Shown here: one piece after another, positions 14,439 through 21,650 of the stretch
Layout: each line of letters opens with the position of its first letter
Position numbering within the stretch: position 1 is the first letter of the stretch
NCBI GenBank assembly: GCA_958448165.1
Contig: CAUDCW010000017.1
Coordinates: 1-34,643, forward strand
Length of the DNA: 34,643 bases
From: an uncultured Oscillospiraceae bacterium
GTDB lineage: Bacteria > Bacillota > Clostridia > Oscillospirales > Acutalibacteraceae
Reading direction: 5' to 3'
Notes under the pieces: model-generated
What the model saw: the letters and a program-made list of their open reading frames with translations, nothing else
Told to the model about the DNA's origin: nothing
Databases searched by the model: none
Made by a program: the position numbers and the translations under genes

Positions 14439-16370
14439 TTAAGAATTAGCTTTAGTATAGTTCAAAAGTCCGCCCTCAAGGATAATCTCCTTGGTTCTGT
14501 CGGTAAGCTCGCACTTTGCGACAATCTGCTTGCCTGTTGTCTTGTTTGTGATAACAATATCACTGCCTGCCTTTACAGCTTCTTTAACGTCGGGCATTGA
14601 AAGAACGTCGCCCTGTGAAATCTCGTCATAATCCGCCTCGTTAGCAAAGGTGAGCGGCAGAATACCTGCGTTGATAAGGTTTGAACGGTGGATTCTTGCA
14701 AAGCTCTTTACAAGCACAGCCTTAACGCCGAGGTACAGCGGTGCAAGTGCGGCGTGCTCTCTTGACGAGCCTTGTCCGTAGTTAGAGCCGCCGACTATAA
14801 CGCTCTTGCCCAGCTCCTTGGCTCTTGCGGGGAAGTCCTTGTCGCAAACCGTGAAGCAGTGGTTCGAGATAGCCGGAATATTTGAACGAAGCGGCAGAAT
14901 CTTTGCGCCTGCCGGCATAATGTGGTCTGTTGTGATGTTGTCGCCGACCTTTAATGCACACGGAGCCTCAATGCTGTCTGCAAGCGGCTGAGTTGTCGGG
15001 AACGGCTTGATGTTCGGTCCTCTGAGCACCTCAACGCTGTCCATTTCCTCAACAGGAGCAGGAGCGGCAACCATATTGTCGTTTATGAGGAATTCCTCGG
15101 GCATTACGATTTCAGGCTGTTCGCCGAGAGTAGTCGGGTCGCAGAACACCCCTGCAAGAGCAGACGCCGCCGCAGTTTCGGGCGATACAAGATAAATCTG
15201 ACCGTCTGCCGTACCTGAACGTCCCTCAAAGTTTCTGTTGAAGGTACGCAGTGAAATACCCTTTGAGTTCGGTGACTGACCCATACCGATGCACGGACCG
15301 CAAGCACATTCAAGAATTCTTGCACCGGCGGCGATAAGGTCGCCAAGTGCGCCGTTTAAAGCGAGCATATTGTAAACCTGCTTTGAACCCGGTGCAATAG
15401 CAAGGCTCACGTTCTCGGCAATGGTCTTGCCCTTGAGGATTGAAGCTACAATCATCAGATCTCTGTATGATGAGTTTGTGCAGGAGCCGATACATACCTG
15501 GTCAACGGTCTGACCTGCAAGCTCGGAAATGTTCTTTATGTTGTCGGGGCTGTGAGGACAAGCCGCCATAGGAACGAGGGAAGACAAATCAATGTCGATA
15601 ACCTCGTCATACACAGCGTCGTCGTCGGGCTTCTGCTCGCTCCAGTCCTCTTCTCTGCCCTGTGCCTTAAGGAATGCCTTTGTGATTTCGTCCGACGGGA
15701 AGATTGAGGTTGTTGCGCCAAGCTCTGCACCCATATTTGTGATGGTTGCACGCTCGGGAACGCTCAGGGTTTTAACGCCCTCGCCGCCGTACTCGATAAT
15801 CTTGCCTACGCCGCCCTTAACGGACATAATCTTAAGCACCTCAAGGATAATATCCTTTGCGGATACCCACGGGCGGAGCTTGCCTGTAAGGTTGATTCTT
15901 ACCATTTTCGGCATAGAAATATAGTATGCGCCGCCGCCCATAGCAACGGCAACGTCAAGACCGCCTGCACCCATAGCGAGCATACCGATGCCGCCGCCTG
16001 TCGGAGTGTGGCTGTCTGAGCCGATGAGGGTTTTGCCCGGCTTGCCGAAGCGCTCAAGATGCACCTGATGGCAGATGCCGTTGCCCGGACGTGAAAACCA
16101 GATGCCGTGCTTTTTGGCTACAGACTGAATAAATCTGTGGTCGTCGGCGTTTTCAAAGCCTGTCTGAAGTGTGTTGTGGTCGATATAAGCAACGCTTTTT
16201 TCCGTCTTGACCCTCGGAACACCCATAGCCTCAAATTCAAGGTAAGCCATAGTGCCTGTTGCGTCCTGAGTAAGTGTCTGGTCAATCTTTAATCCAACAT
16301 CTGTTCCGACTGTCATATCGCCGCTGAGCAGATGAGCCTTAATAATTTTTTGTGCCAAAGTCAAGCCCAA
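14439..16370 (-). CDS. acn: Aconitate hydratase
   Basis: A 643-residue aconitase, the [4Fe-4S] enzyme that interconverts citrate and isocitrate in the cytoplasm. Cluster cysteines are in CIGSCTNSS and CACGPCIGMG. Substrate motifs include GSDSHTPTGGGIGMLAMGAGGLDVA and SNYGQGSSREHAAL in the swivel domain. Length fits the shorter mitochondrial-like bacterial class. The start is TTG at 16370, with GGAGGAG 6 bases upstream, under a good promoter at 16421-16449. With the downstream icd it supplies the oxidative branch from citrate to 2-oxoglutarate. Citrate synthase is not in the window. Confidence 0.95.
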   Translation of the reverse strand: MGLTLAQKIIKAHLLSGDMTVGTDVGLKIDQTLTQDATGTMAYLEFEAMGVPRVKTEKSVAYIDHNTLQTGFENADDHRFIQSVAKKHGIWFSRPGNGICHQVHLERFGKPGKTLIGSDSHTPTGGGIGMLAMGAGGLDVAVAMGGGAYYISMPKMVRINLTGKLRPWVSAKDIILEVLKIMSVKGGVGKIIEYGGEGVKTLSVPERATITNMGAELGATTSIFPSDEITKAFLKAQGREEDWSEQKPDDDAVYDEVIDIDLSSLVPMAACPHSPDNIKNISELAGQTVDQVCIGSCTNSSYRDLMIVASILKGKTIAENVSLAIAPGSKQVYNMLALNGALGDLIAAGARILECACGPCIGMGQSPNSKGISLRTFNRNFEGRSGTADGQIYLVSPETAAASALAGVFCDPTTLGEQPEIVMPEEFLINDNMVAAPAPVEEMDSVEVLRGPNIKPFPTTQPLADSIEAPCALKVGDNITTDHIMPAGAKILPLRSNIPAISNHCFTVCDKDFPARAKELGKSVIVGGSNYGQGSSREHAALAPLYLGVKAVLVKSFARIHRSNLINAGILPLTFANEADYDEISQGDVLSMPDVKEAVKAGSDIVITNKTTGKQIVAKCELTDRTKEIILEGGLLNYTKANS

Positions 16371-16420
16371 AAAAATCTCCTCCTTAATAACCGGGGTGAA
16401 TCCCTGTAAAATTTGCTTCT

Positions 16421-16449
16421 ATTATATATTATCCTGATACAAAAGTCAA
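16421..16449 (-). promoter_or_regulatory. Promoter of acn-icd
   Basis: TTGACT (16444-16449), a 17-base spacer and TATAAT (16421-16426) on the minus strand, with a leader of about 43 bases. Confidence 0.85.
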
Positions 16450-16567
16450 CATAATGCAATATTTAGGTTTTTATTCTTCATAATATTGCCTGTTCTTGCG
16501 GTAAATACGAAAATTATTATGATATATTGCAGGATTTGAACGCAATTTTTTCATTTTGAAAGTAAAT

Positions 16568-16602
16568 GCCGGCCCCACACGGCGCAACCGCACGGGACCG
16601 AC
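16568..16602 (-). terminator. Terminator-like hairpin after the Bax inhibitor-like gene
   Basis: A 15-bp GC-rich stem with several G-U pairs (GTCGGTCCCGTGCGG with CCGTGTGGGGCCGGC), followed on the minus strand by ATTTACTTTC. The T tract is weak. Confidence 0.55.
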
Positions 16603-16630
16603 AATTTATAAAAATATTACACACACACTG

Positions 16631-17503
16631 TCAATTTTTCTGATTGAGCTGGATAAGCAAATCAAGAACCTTAAGATAAATCCATACAACGGTGAACGCA
16701 AGGCCGAAAGCCGCCGACCACTCGTACTTTTTCGGTAGGTTGTTTGTTACGGTGTACTCAATCGTGTCAAAGTCAATAAGTAAGAACAGGGTTGCGATGA
16801 TGATGCCGACAAGCTCAAACACTATTGAAAAAACAGGGTTTGCGGCTATCGGAGCAAGCATTGTGTTTACTCCCGGAATAAACATACCGACGAAAATAAG
16901 CAAAGACGACGCAACCATTGTAACAAGTGCAACGAGCATAACGGCTCTGAACTTCTTTGTCACCCTGATCATTCTTGTGGCGTACATAACAGCCATAATC
17001 GCAACAAGCAGAATTGTTATTCCCAAAGCCACCCAAGCGATATAGTCCATATCGAAAACCGTCAGGCAGGTCATAATTATCCACGCAAGCAGATAACCCT
17101 GCGCCAGCGAATACAGCGTGCCGGCTACGGGAATTGAGCCTTTCGCAAAGGCAACGACAATCGGCAGGATAATTACAAGCGCCAAAGAAGCGATAACAAC
17201 ACCAACCTCTGCCATTGTACAGCTGAACACCACACCGTCGCCAAGGTCAACCGTAAGCTGCTCCATACCTGCGAACAGTGTTGTCCTGAGCAGGTGATAC
17301 AGCGCAATGCCAGCAACCGTCACAAGCAGGAAATAGAGCGTCTTGATTGTAATACCGCCGTATGTCGCCGACTCGCAGTCAACAGCCTTTTCCTGAACGG
17401 TGTGAAGCTTGCTCATAACGGGGTTTGAACCAAACAGAACCGTACCGCTGCTTTGCTTTTTCTTCTCCTGCGGATTCTGCGGGTTTTCACTTAAATTTTG
17501 CAT
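16631..17503 (-). CDS. Bax inhibitor-1/YccA-like multi-pass membrane protein
   Basis: A 290-residue protein with a polar N-terminus of about 60 residues (including NPVMSKLHTV) followed by about seven membrane helices. The C-terminus has LVGIIIATLFLLIDFDTIEY and YEWSAAFGLAFTVVWIYLKVLDLL. That Asp-containing segment and the ending match the bacterial Bax inhibitor-1-like family, related to Ca2+-leak channels; the physiological role in Clostridia is unknown. The ATG at 17503 has GAGGG upstream; an in-frame extension further upstream includes the promoter and is rejected. It is probably a single-gene unit. Confidence 0.88.
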   Translation of the reverse strand: MQNLSENPQNPQEKKKQSSGTVLFGSNPVMSKLHTVQEKAVDCESATYGGITIKTLYFLLVTVAGIALYHLLRTTLFAGMEQLTVDLGDGVVFSCTMAEVGVVIASLALVIILPIVVAFAKGSIPVAGTLYSLAQGYLLAWIIMTCLTVFDMDYIAWVALGITILLVAIMAVMYATRMIRVTKKFRAVMLVALVTMVASSLLIFVGMFIPGVNTMLAPIAANPVFSIVFELVGIIIATLFLLIDFDTIEYTVTNNLPKKYEWSAAFGLAFTVVWIYLKVLDLLIQLNQKN

Positions 17504-17534
17504 ATTATCCCTCACTTTCCGAGTGTTATAACAT

Positions 17535-17563
17535 ATATTAACATCAAAAGAGGCGCAAGTCAA
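17535..17563 (-). promoter_or_regulatory. Promoter of the Bax inhibitor-like gene
   Basis: TTGACT (17558-17563), a 17-base spacer and TAATAT (17535-17540) on the minus strand. Confidence 0.65.
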
Positions 17564-17650
17564 CTATATGCACAAATTTGTCAGAATTTTGTTATCGTTT
17601 TTTAATATACTTGTTTCAAAATTTCGACACGAAAAATCAATTTTGATATG

Positions 17651-17815
17651 TTGGGAGTTTTGAGTTTTGAGTTTAGAGTTTGGAGTTAGGAGTTAGGAGT
17701 TGCGGTTGTCGCAGCTTCGCTGCTCTTTAATAAAGATTTTGCTCGTTTCGGGTATTCACTAACCACTAACCACTCTCCACTCTTAACTCTCCACTCTCCA
17801 CTCTAAACTCCTCCG
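17651..17815. repeat. Composite heptamer repeat (locus I)
   Basis: GAGTTTT/GAGTTTA/GGAGTTA heptamers lie at the left. The module GCAGCTTCGCTGCTCTTTAA and the core GCTCGTTTCGGGTATTCAC follow, both inverted relative to loci A and C. CCACTAA and CCACTCT arrays lie at the right. It ends 3 bases from the stop of the replication-like gene. Confidence 0.85.
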
Positions 17816-18700
17816 TCAGGCGAATTCGTCGAGTGCTTCAATATCCGACAGATTATACGATGTCTTTCGTGTACTTTCGGGCGGCGACAAGCCGTTGTCG
17901 TATCTGCCGCCGAGTATTTTTCGGGCATTGTCCCCGGTCACAGCCCAGTCGAGCGAACACCGCCATTTGCCGCTTCTGCCGGACAAAAAGTCCGAGCGTT
18001 CAATGCGCCCGAACAGCTCCTTGAAATCAATTCCGTTTTTCTGTGCCGTTTTGATATTTTCTCTTGCAGCTTTCGTAAGGGTGCTGTCAAGGCGAGGACA
18101 GATTTGTTCAAACAGGCGCACAGTATCCTCGGGAGACCCGGTGTGCGAAGCTGCTGCTTTACTTTCCTTTCCTTTACTTTCCTTTCCTTTACTTTCCTTT
18201 CCTTTACTTTCCTTTACTTTACTTTGTTGCTTTGTGTCGTCATTTTTTGCGTTTATGTCAACATTATTTGCATTTGTGTTGACATTTTTGCCGTTTATGT
18301 TTACATTTTTCGGAAGCTCCTCTTCTGTCAGCAAAAGAAAACGGCTGTCGGCGTAGGTTTCTCTGCGTCGTGATGTAGCCTCAAAATAAATTTTCTGTAT
18401 GCTTTTTGACGTAAGAATATGGTAACGGCGGAACATTTCACGGTCAAAAATTCCTCTTTTCACGGCGGCGTCAACAACCTTGCACACAAGCTGGTTATCC
18501 TGACCGATTTTGTGCGAAAAGAGCAGTGCATTTTCCTCCTGCCAGTCGCAGTAATAGTCGCGCTCGCCGTAGATTTTCTGCATCAGCTTGACAAGTATCG
18601 CAAAGCCGCAGATGCCGAACTGCGCCTCGATAAGCGCATATGTTTCCTCCATTACAACGTCAAACGGAAAATATTGAAGCCCGTCGTTTCTTTTTGCCAA
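17816..18700 (-). CDS. DUF4373 / Lin1244-type replication protein (phage-like)
   Basis: A 294-residue protein. The N-terminal about 95 residues (LQYFPFDVVMEETYALIEA, GICGFAILVKLMQKIYGERG-like) match the Lin1244/Lin1753 (DUF4373) domain of phage and mobile-element replisome organisers. The C-terminus has SGKWRCSLDWAVTGDNARKI and LGGRYDN, the usual end of DnaD-like phage replication proteins. Between them are an Asn-rich linker and a Lys/Glu/Ser tandem repeat (KESKG units). The start is TTG at 18700 behind GGAAGTGGA. It stands alone, with its own good promoter, no phage neighbours, and a large repeat element just upstream. It may be a remnant of a lost mobile element or a domesticated gene. Confidence 0.8.
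   Translation of the reverse strand: MAKRNDGLQYFPFDVVMEETYALIEAQFGICGFAILVKLMQKIYGERDYYCDWQEENALLFSHKIGQDNQLVCKVVDAAVKRGIFDREMFRRYHILTSKSIQKIYFEATSRRRETYADSRFLLLTEEELPKNVNINGKNVNTNANNVDINAKNDDTKQQSKVKESKGKESKGKESKGKESKAAASHTGSPEDTVRLFEQICPRLDSTLTKAARENIKTAQKNGIDFKELFGRIERSDFLSGRSGKWRCSLDWAVTGDNARKILGGRYDNGLSPPESTRKTSYNLSDIEALDEFA
18158..18224. repeat. 15-bp tandem coding repeat
   Basis: About four units of TTACTTTCCTTTCCT encode GKESK pentapeptides in the minus-strand replication-like gene. Copy changes keep the frame. Confidence 0.85.
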
Positions 18701-18720
18701 AATTCCACTTCCCTTTTTAT

Positions 18721-18749
18721 TTTATAATCTTGTGTCCTGTTGCGGTCAA
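18721..18749 (-). promoter_or_regulatory. Promoter of the replication-like gene
   Basis: TTGACC (18744-18749), a 17-base spacer and TATAAA (18721-18726) on the minus strand, about 20 bases upstream of the TTG start. Confidence 0.8.
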
Positions 18750-18782
18750 TTAGTGTTTAGCTCATTGAATGTGAATTTAAAA

Positions 18783-19265
18783 AGTTTGCACACATCGGTA
18801 CGTTTTTATAATATCGAATTAATTTTAATTATATTTATAACTTTTTGCGCTCATGCCGCGCAGGCACTTACTTTTTTATCAGAAAAAAGTAAGCAAAAAC
18901 TGATTCAGGGGAAAGGGATTTCGATTTCCCTTTCCCCAAGTAAGCTGTGATTAAATAAAAGTGCGCAGATTGGCGAGAGAATTTTTCGGCTCTATGTACA
19001 AAAAGCGCAGGCAATACTTTGTGTATTAACGAGCATTTTTGGACTTAGAGTCGGAAAATAATCCGTCAAGGTGCGTGCTTAATATTTAATCACAGCTTAC
19101 TCTACCCCAATCCTTGAAAAGACCAAAGGGCAAGCCCTTTGGAAACCCGCTGTGAGTTCAGCTTTGTGCGATTGCCAAGCTATCTGCCACAGTCCCTTTC
19201 CACTCCATACGTTCATCGGGCGTTTAATGGCACTTTATGCACTTACAACGCATAAAGTGCCAAGT
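18783..19265. repeat. Hairpin-chain repeat element, copy 2 (with nested MITE)
   Basis: This is an inverted copy of 1-326, starting AGTTTGCACACATCGGTACG and ending with the GGCACTTTATGC/GCATAAAGTGCC hairpin. It holds the same ordered hairpins: CTTACTTTTTT/AGAAAAAAGTAAG, GGGGAAAGGG/CCCTTTCCCC, and CCAAAGGGC/GCCCTTTGG. The copy is interrupted at 18939-19101 by a family 1 MITE that copy 1 lacks. I find no credible gene in 18701-19391. Confidence 0.8.
18939..19101. mobile_element. MITE-like element, family 1, copy 2 (nested)
   Basis: Perfect 19-bp terminal inverted repeats, AGTAAGCTGTGATTAAATA (18939-18957) and its complement (19083-19101). The centre (CGCAGGCAATACTTTGTGTA) and the GCATTTTTGG segment align with the element at 486-665. 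It is inserted next to the CCCTTTCCCC hairpin arm. Confidence 0.8.
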
Positions 19266-19318
19266 AAACGCTCCTTCTTTTTATTCTCGTTTTATTATGC
19301 TCGACCAAACTTTTCTAT

Positions 19319-19391
19319 TTAAAGAGCCGCTTGCGGCTCTCACCGCAACTCCACTCTTCACTCTCCACTCTCGGCTCAAAACTCAAAACTC
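19319..19391. repeat. Partial composite repeat (locus J)
   Basis: AAAGAGCCGCTTGCGGCTCT hairpin followed by ACTCCACTCTTCACTCTCC and AAAACTC heptamers. Only the right arm is present. It reaches the stop codon of pgeF. Confidence 0.8.
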
Positions 19392-20228
19392 TCAGCTCTC
19401 GCAAAGCGACATAAACGCCGCCATTCCGCCTCGTTTGCCGCCGGTTGCTCTGTGTGACCACAAAAGCTCGCTGTTGCAGCGTGTGCAGACGTCGCTTATC
19501 GTTATATTCTCCTGCGGCACTCCTGCGTGGACGAGAACCTGCCTGTTCGTTTCGAGCAGGTCAATCATATACTTTCCGTTCTCCTTCGGGAAAATAAATC
19601 TCTCTCGCTCCAGCTCCTCAAGCGCCTTGAAGTGCCTGCAGCAGTCCTCGTCAACCTCGTAACAGCACTTTGAAATTGCCGGACCTATGGCGCATTTAAT
19701 GTCCTTCGGGTCACAGCCGTAATGCTCGCCCATCGTCTTGATTACCTCGCCGCCGATTCTGCCGACAGTGCCGCGCCAGCCTGCGTGGGCAAGGGCAATC
19801 ACACGCTTTTGCGTATCGACAAAGAAAAGCGGAGTGCAGTCGGCGTAATACGTCACAAGCGTAACGCCCGGCTCATTTGTCACAAGTGCGTCAACGCTCT
19901 GCATATCTCTCGGCTTATAAATGCCCACGCCGCAGTCCTGTTTGGTCACGCATCTGACAAAGGTGTGGTGGTCCTGCGCCGAGGCGACAAGGCTTTCGTA
20001 CTCAAAGCCTGCGCTCTTGCAGATTCGGCGGTAGTTTTCGTGCACGTTTTCGTCGCTGTCGCCCCTGCCGAAGCTCAGGTTCATCGACTCAAACTCGCCC
20101 TTGCTCACTCCGCCGAGCCTTGTCGAAAAGGCGTGGTTGACAAATGGAATCTCCTCCAGCGATTTATAGGTCAGATAAGCCGCACCGTCCGGTGCGTTCA
20201 GGTTCATAACCGAGCTTTTAAATTTCAT
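19392..20228 (-). CDS. pgeF: PgeF/YfiH multicopper-oxidase-fold (laccase domain) protein
   Basis: A 278-residue protein of the YfiH/PgeF family (formerly 'laccase domain', DUF152). The family has purine nucleoside phosphorylase or adenosine deaminase-type activity and a role in peptidoglycan precursor fidelity in E. coli. Zinc ligands are seen in AQDHHTFV, YYADCTPLFFVD and IALAHAGWRGTVGRI. CAIGPAISKCCYEV and the C-terminal CTRC...WSHRATGGKRGGMAAF are typical. The ATG at 20228 has AAGGAG 8 bases upstream. A repeat hairpin (GCGGCTTCGCCGC) lies about 10 bases before the ribosome site, and the stop TGA lies at a repeat junction. Confidence 0.93.
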   Translation of the reverse strand: MKFKSSVMNLNAPDGAAYLTYKSLEEIPFVNHAFSTRLGGVSKGEFESMNLSFGRGDSDENVHENYRRICKSAGFEYESLVASAQDHHTFVRCVTKQDCGVGIYKPRDMQSVDALVTNEPGVTLVTYYADCTPLFFVDTQKRVIALAHAGWRGTVGRIGGEVIKTMGEHYGCDPKDIKCAIGPAISKCCYEVDEDCCRHFKALEELERERFIFPKENGKYMIDLLETNRQVLVHAGVPQENITISDVCTRCNSELLWSHRATGGKRGGMAAFMSLCES

Positions 20229-20239
20229 AATTATCACTC

Positions 20240-20545
20240 CTTGTTGCGGCTTCGCCGCAGAGTTGAGAGTGGAGAGTGGAGAGTGAAGATGTTACCCGTA
20301 ACGAGATTGTAGGGAACAGGCTTGCCTGTTCCGGTTCGAACCGCACAGTGATATATTCTATGCTGATTTTGTTTAACATCGCAGTATCTGCATCTATCCC
20401 GGAACGGTCAAGACCGTTCCCTACGAACTGTAAGCTTTGTTGCGAGTAAATTCTTAATTCAAAGAGCCGCAAAGCGGCGACAACCACAATTATGAATTAT
20501 GAATTATGAATTATGAACTCTCCACTCTCCACTCTTCACTCTTAC
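20240..20545. repeat. Composite heptamer repeat (locus K)
   Basis: GCGGCTTCGCCGC hairpin, GAGAGTG units, a BIME-like element (20308-20425), then the GTTGCGAGTAAATTCTTAAT scaffold. GCCGCAAAGCGGC, AATTATG heptamers and CCACTCT arrays follow. It fills the divergent gap between pgeF and the small Cys protein. Confidence 0.85.
20308..20425. mobile_element. BIME/MITE-like 118-bp element, copy 2
   Basis: Starts TGTAGGGAACAGGC and ends GACCGTTCCCTACG, with terminal hairpins GGAACAGGCTTGCCTGTTCC and GGAACGGTCAAGACCGTTCC. The spacer matches the copy at 12735 closely. Confidence 0.8.
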
Positions 20546-20556
20546 AAATTTTTCTC

Positions 20557-20586
20557 TTTACATTATAAAATGAAAGATGATATAAT
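20557..20586 (+). promoter_or_regulatory. Promoter of the small Cys protein
   Basis: TTTACA (20557-20562), an 18-base spacer and TATAAT (20581-20586), just right of locus K. Confidence 0.7.
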
Positions 20587-20617
20587 ACAAGCGGAGATTT
20601 GATTAAGGACTGATTTG

Positions 20618-20827
20618 ATGTTTAAAAAGCTTTTCGGAAACAGCATTGCACCCGACTGCTCATACTGCGACAACTGCATCGACGGCGGCAACAATGTGCT
20701 TATCTGCTCAAAAAAGAGGGAAATCATCGACGGCAAATGCAAGGGCTTTAAGTATAATCCGCTTCTGCGTGTGCCAAAGGCTTCGCCGCTTCTGCCGAAG
20801 TACGACCCAAAGGACTTTGAGCTTTAA
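20618..20827 (+). CDS. Small four-Cys protein of unknown function
   Basis: A 69-residue protein. It holds CSYCDNC, a second Cys before SKKREIIDGKC and a further Cys, a pattern that could bind zinc or an Fe-S cluster. The C-terminus (NPLLRVPKASPLLPKYDPKDFEL) is Pro-rich. I do not recognise a named family. The ATG at 20618 has AAGGA upstream and a good promoter. It is convergent with the sigma-like gene (8 bases between stops). A terminator for it lies inside that gene. Confidence 0.72.
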   Translation: MFKKLFGNSIAPDCSYCDNCIDGGNNVLICSKKREIIDGKCKGFKYNPLLRVPKASPLLPKYDPKDFEL

Positions 20828-20835
20828 TTCAGATT

Positions 20836-21132
20836 TTAATTAAGATTAAGATAAACCGAACGGGCTTTCAGCGTGCTGATTGCCCGTTTTATTGTTTTTG
20901 AAATGTTCGATTCGCTCACGCCGAACTGCTCGCCAAGCTCACGCATTGTTTTGCCGTCAAAAAAATACCCCGTCAGATATCGTTTCTGCTTGTCGGTAAG
21001 CTCGCTGTCAAAGGCTTTTTTTACAAACCTTTTCATCACGGCAATATTATTGCGGTTGCTCTCACCCTCGTTATACTTCCTTGCGCTCACGCTGTTTATC
21101 AGCATATCGTCAAGCGTCAATCTTGCGGGCAT
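20836..21132 (-). CDS. Sigma-70 region 4-like HTH protein
   Basis: A 98-residue protein whose C-terminal half is a sigma-70 region 4-type helix-turn-helix (LTDKQKRYLTGYFFDGKTMR, then ELGEQFGVSESNISKTIKRA). No region 2 is present, so it is either a short activator or an atypical sigma partner, like late regulators of phages and mobile elements. The ATG at 21132 follows AAGGGGTGA by 8 bases and overlaps the upstream gene by 23 bases, implying translational coupling. A LexA-type box lies about 85 bases upstream of the operon's first start, so SOS induction is likely. Target promoters are unknown. Confidence 0.8.
   Translation of the reverse strand: MPARLTLDDMLINSVSARKYNEGESNRNNIAVMKRFVKKAFDSELTDKQKRYLTGYFFDGKTMRELGEQFGVSESNISKTIKRAISTLKARSVYLNLN
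20860..20890 (+). terminator. Terminator inside the sigma-like gene
   Basis: ACGGGC...CAGCGTGCTG...GCCCGT followed by TTT. It would end the plus-strand small Cys gene but lies within the 3' coding part of the opposite gene. Confidence 0.6.
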
Positions 21133-21343
21133 ATTCACGTTCACCCCTTTCGAACAAAAGCTTTGCAGTATGCACGCAGTCAAGATACATTGAATACAGT
21201 GCGGCTATCCTGCGCTTTAAGTCGAGAATTCCGTTTTCGTCGTTGCGGCAGCAGTCTGCAAGCTGTTTTTTTAACGCCGCAACCTTTTTTTCAAGCTTTT
21301 GTGCCTCAAGCCAATACTCCTGCGACCATTCGATATAATTCAT
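21110..21343 (-). CDS. Coiled-coil protein, first gene of the LexA-box operon
   Basis: A 77-residue, largely helical protein with heptad-like spacing (AQKLEKKVAALKKQLADCCR, LDLKRRIAALYSMY). No family is recognised. I chose the ATG at 21343 because GGAGG lies 7 bases upstream; an ATG two codons earlier is too close to that site. Its 3' end overlaps the sigma-like gene by 23 bases. The pair looks like one functional unit, perhaps a regulator and its partner, under the LexA box at 21428-21439. Confidence 0.72.
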   Translation of the reverse strand: MNYIEWSQEYWLEAQKLEKKVAALKKQLADCCRNDENGILDLKRRIAALYSMYLDCVHTAKLLFERGEREYARKIDA

Positions 21344-21360
21344 TGTCATTCCTCCGATTT

Positions 21361-21392
21361 TCTCCGGCGTGCAAAGGCTTGTCTGCCGGAGA
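21361..21392. promoter_or_regulatory. Leader hairpin of the LexA-box operon
   Basis: TCTCCGGC and GCCGGAGA form an 8-bp stem in the presumed leader between the LexA box and the first ribosome site. Confidence 0.5.
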
Positions 21393-21427
21393 GCTGTTTT
21401 ACATATTAAGAGCATATGGGCTAAAGC

Positions 21428-21439
21428 GAACATATGTTC
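21428..21439. promoter_or_regulatory. LexA/DinR (SOS) operator
   Basis: GAACATATGTTC is a perfect palindrome and an exact match to the Gram-positive LexA core GAACN4GTTC; the left flank (CGAAC) also matches the longer consensus. A minus-strand promoter with a weak TAATAT -10 may lie just downstream. On the plus strand TATAAT follows at 21443-21448, so control of the + lipoprotein side cannot be excluded. Confidence 0.75.
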
Positions 21440-21560
21440 TAATATAATTATAGATGTGAATTTTATTCATTTCAAGAGGAAGAATGAACTTTTTTGGTTA
21501 ATTTTGGCTCAGACTGCGCCGGTGTTCCGTTTTTGAAACAGCGAAGAGCAAAACAACGTC

Positions 21561-21588
21561 TTGCATTTTTTATTTTATGTGTTATTAT
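21561..21588 (+). promoter_or_regulatory. Promoter of the acidic lipoprotein
   Basis: TTGCAT (21561-21566), a 16-base spacer and TATTAT (21583-21588). A GGGCAGCCG/CGGCTTGCCC hairpin (21609-21631) lies in the leader. Confidence 0.55.
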
Positions 21589-21650
21589 CTATCTGAAAGA
21601 CAAAAAACGGGCAGCCGCAAACGGCTTGCCCTGACAAAACGGAGGTCAAA

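Noticed and set aside
16371..16420. Possible riboswitch in the acn leader
   Set aside because: The leader is only about 43 bases and shows no known aptamer pattern or terminator.
19237..19662. Plus-strand frame across the end of the hairpin-chain element and pgeF
   Set aside because: It mixes repeat DNA with the antisense of a well-supported gene and has no ribosome site.
20330..20345. GGTTCGAACC resembling a tRNA T-arm in the BIME-like element
   Set aside because: No acceptor, D or anticodon stem surrounds it, and the motif is not kept in copies 3 and 4.
21478..21500. Mini frame MNFFG with a ribosome site right of the LexA box
   Set aside because: Five codons only; no attenuator-like structure or target gene is linked to it, so chance is likely.
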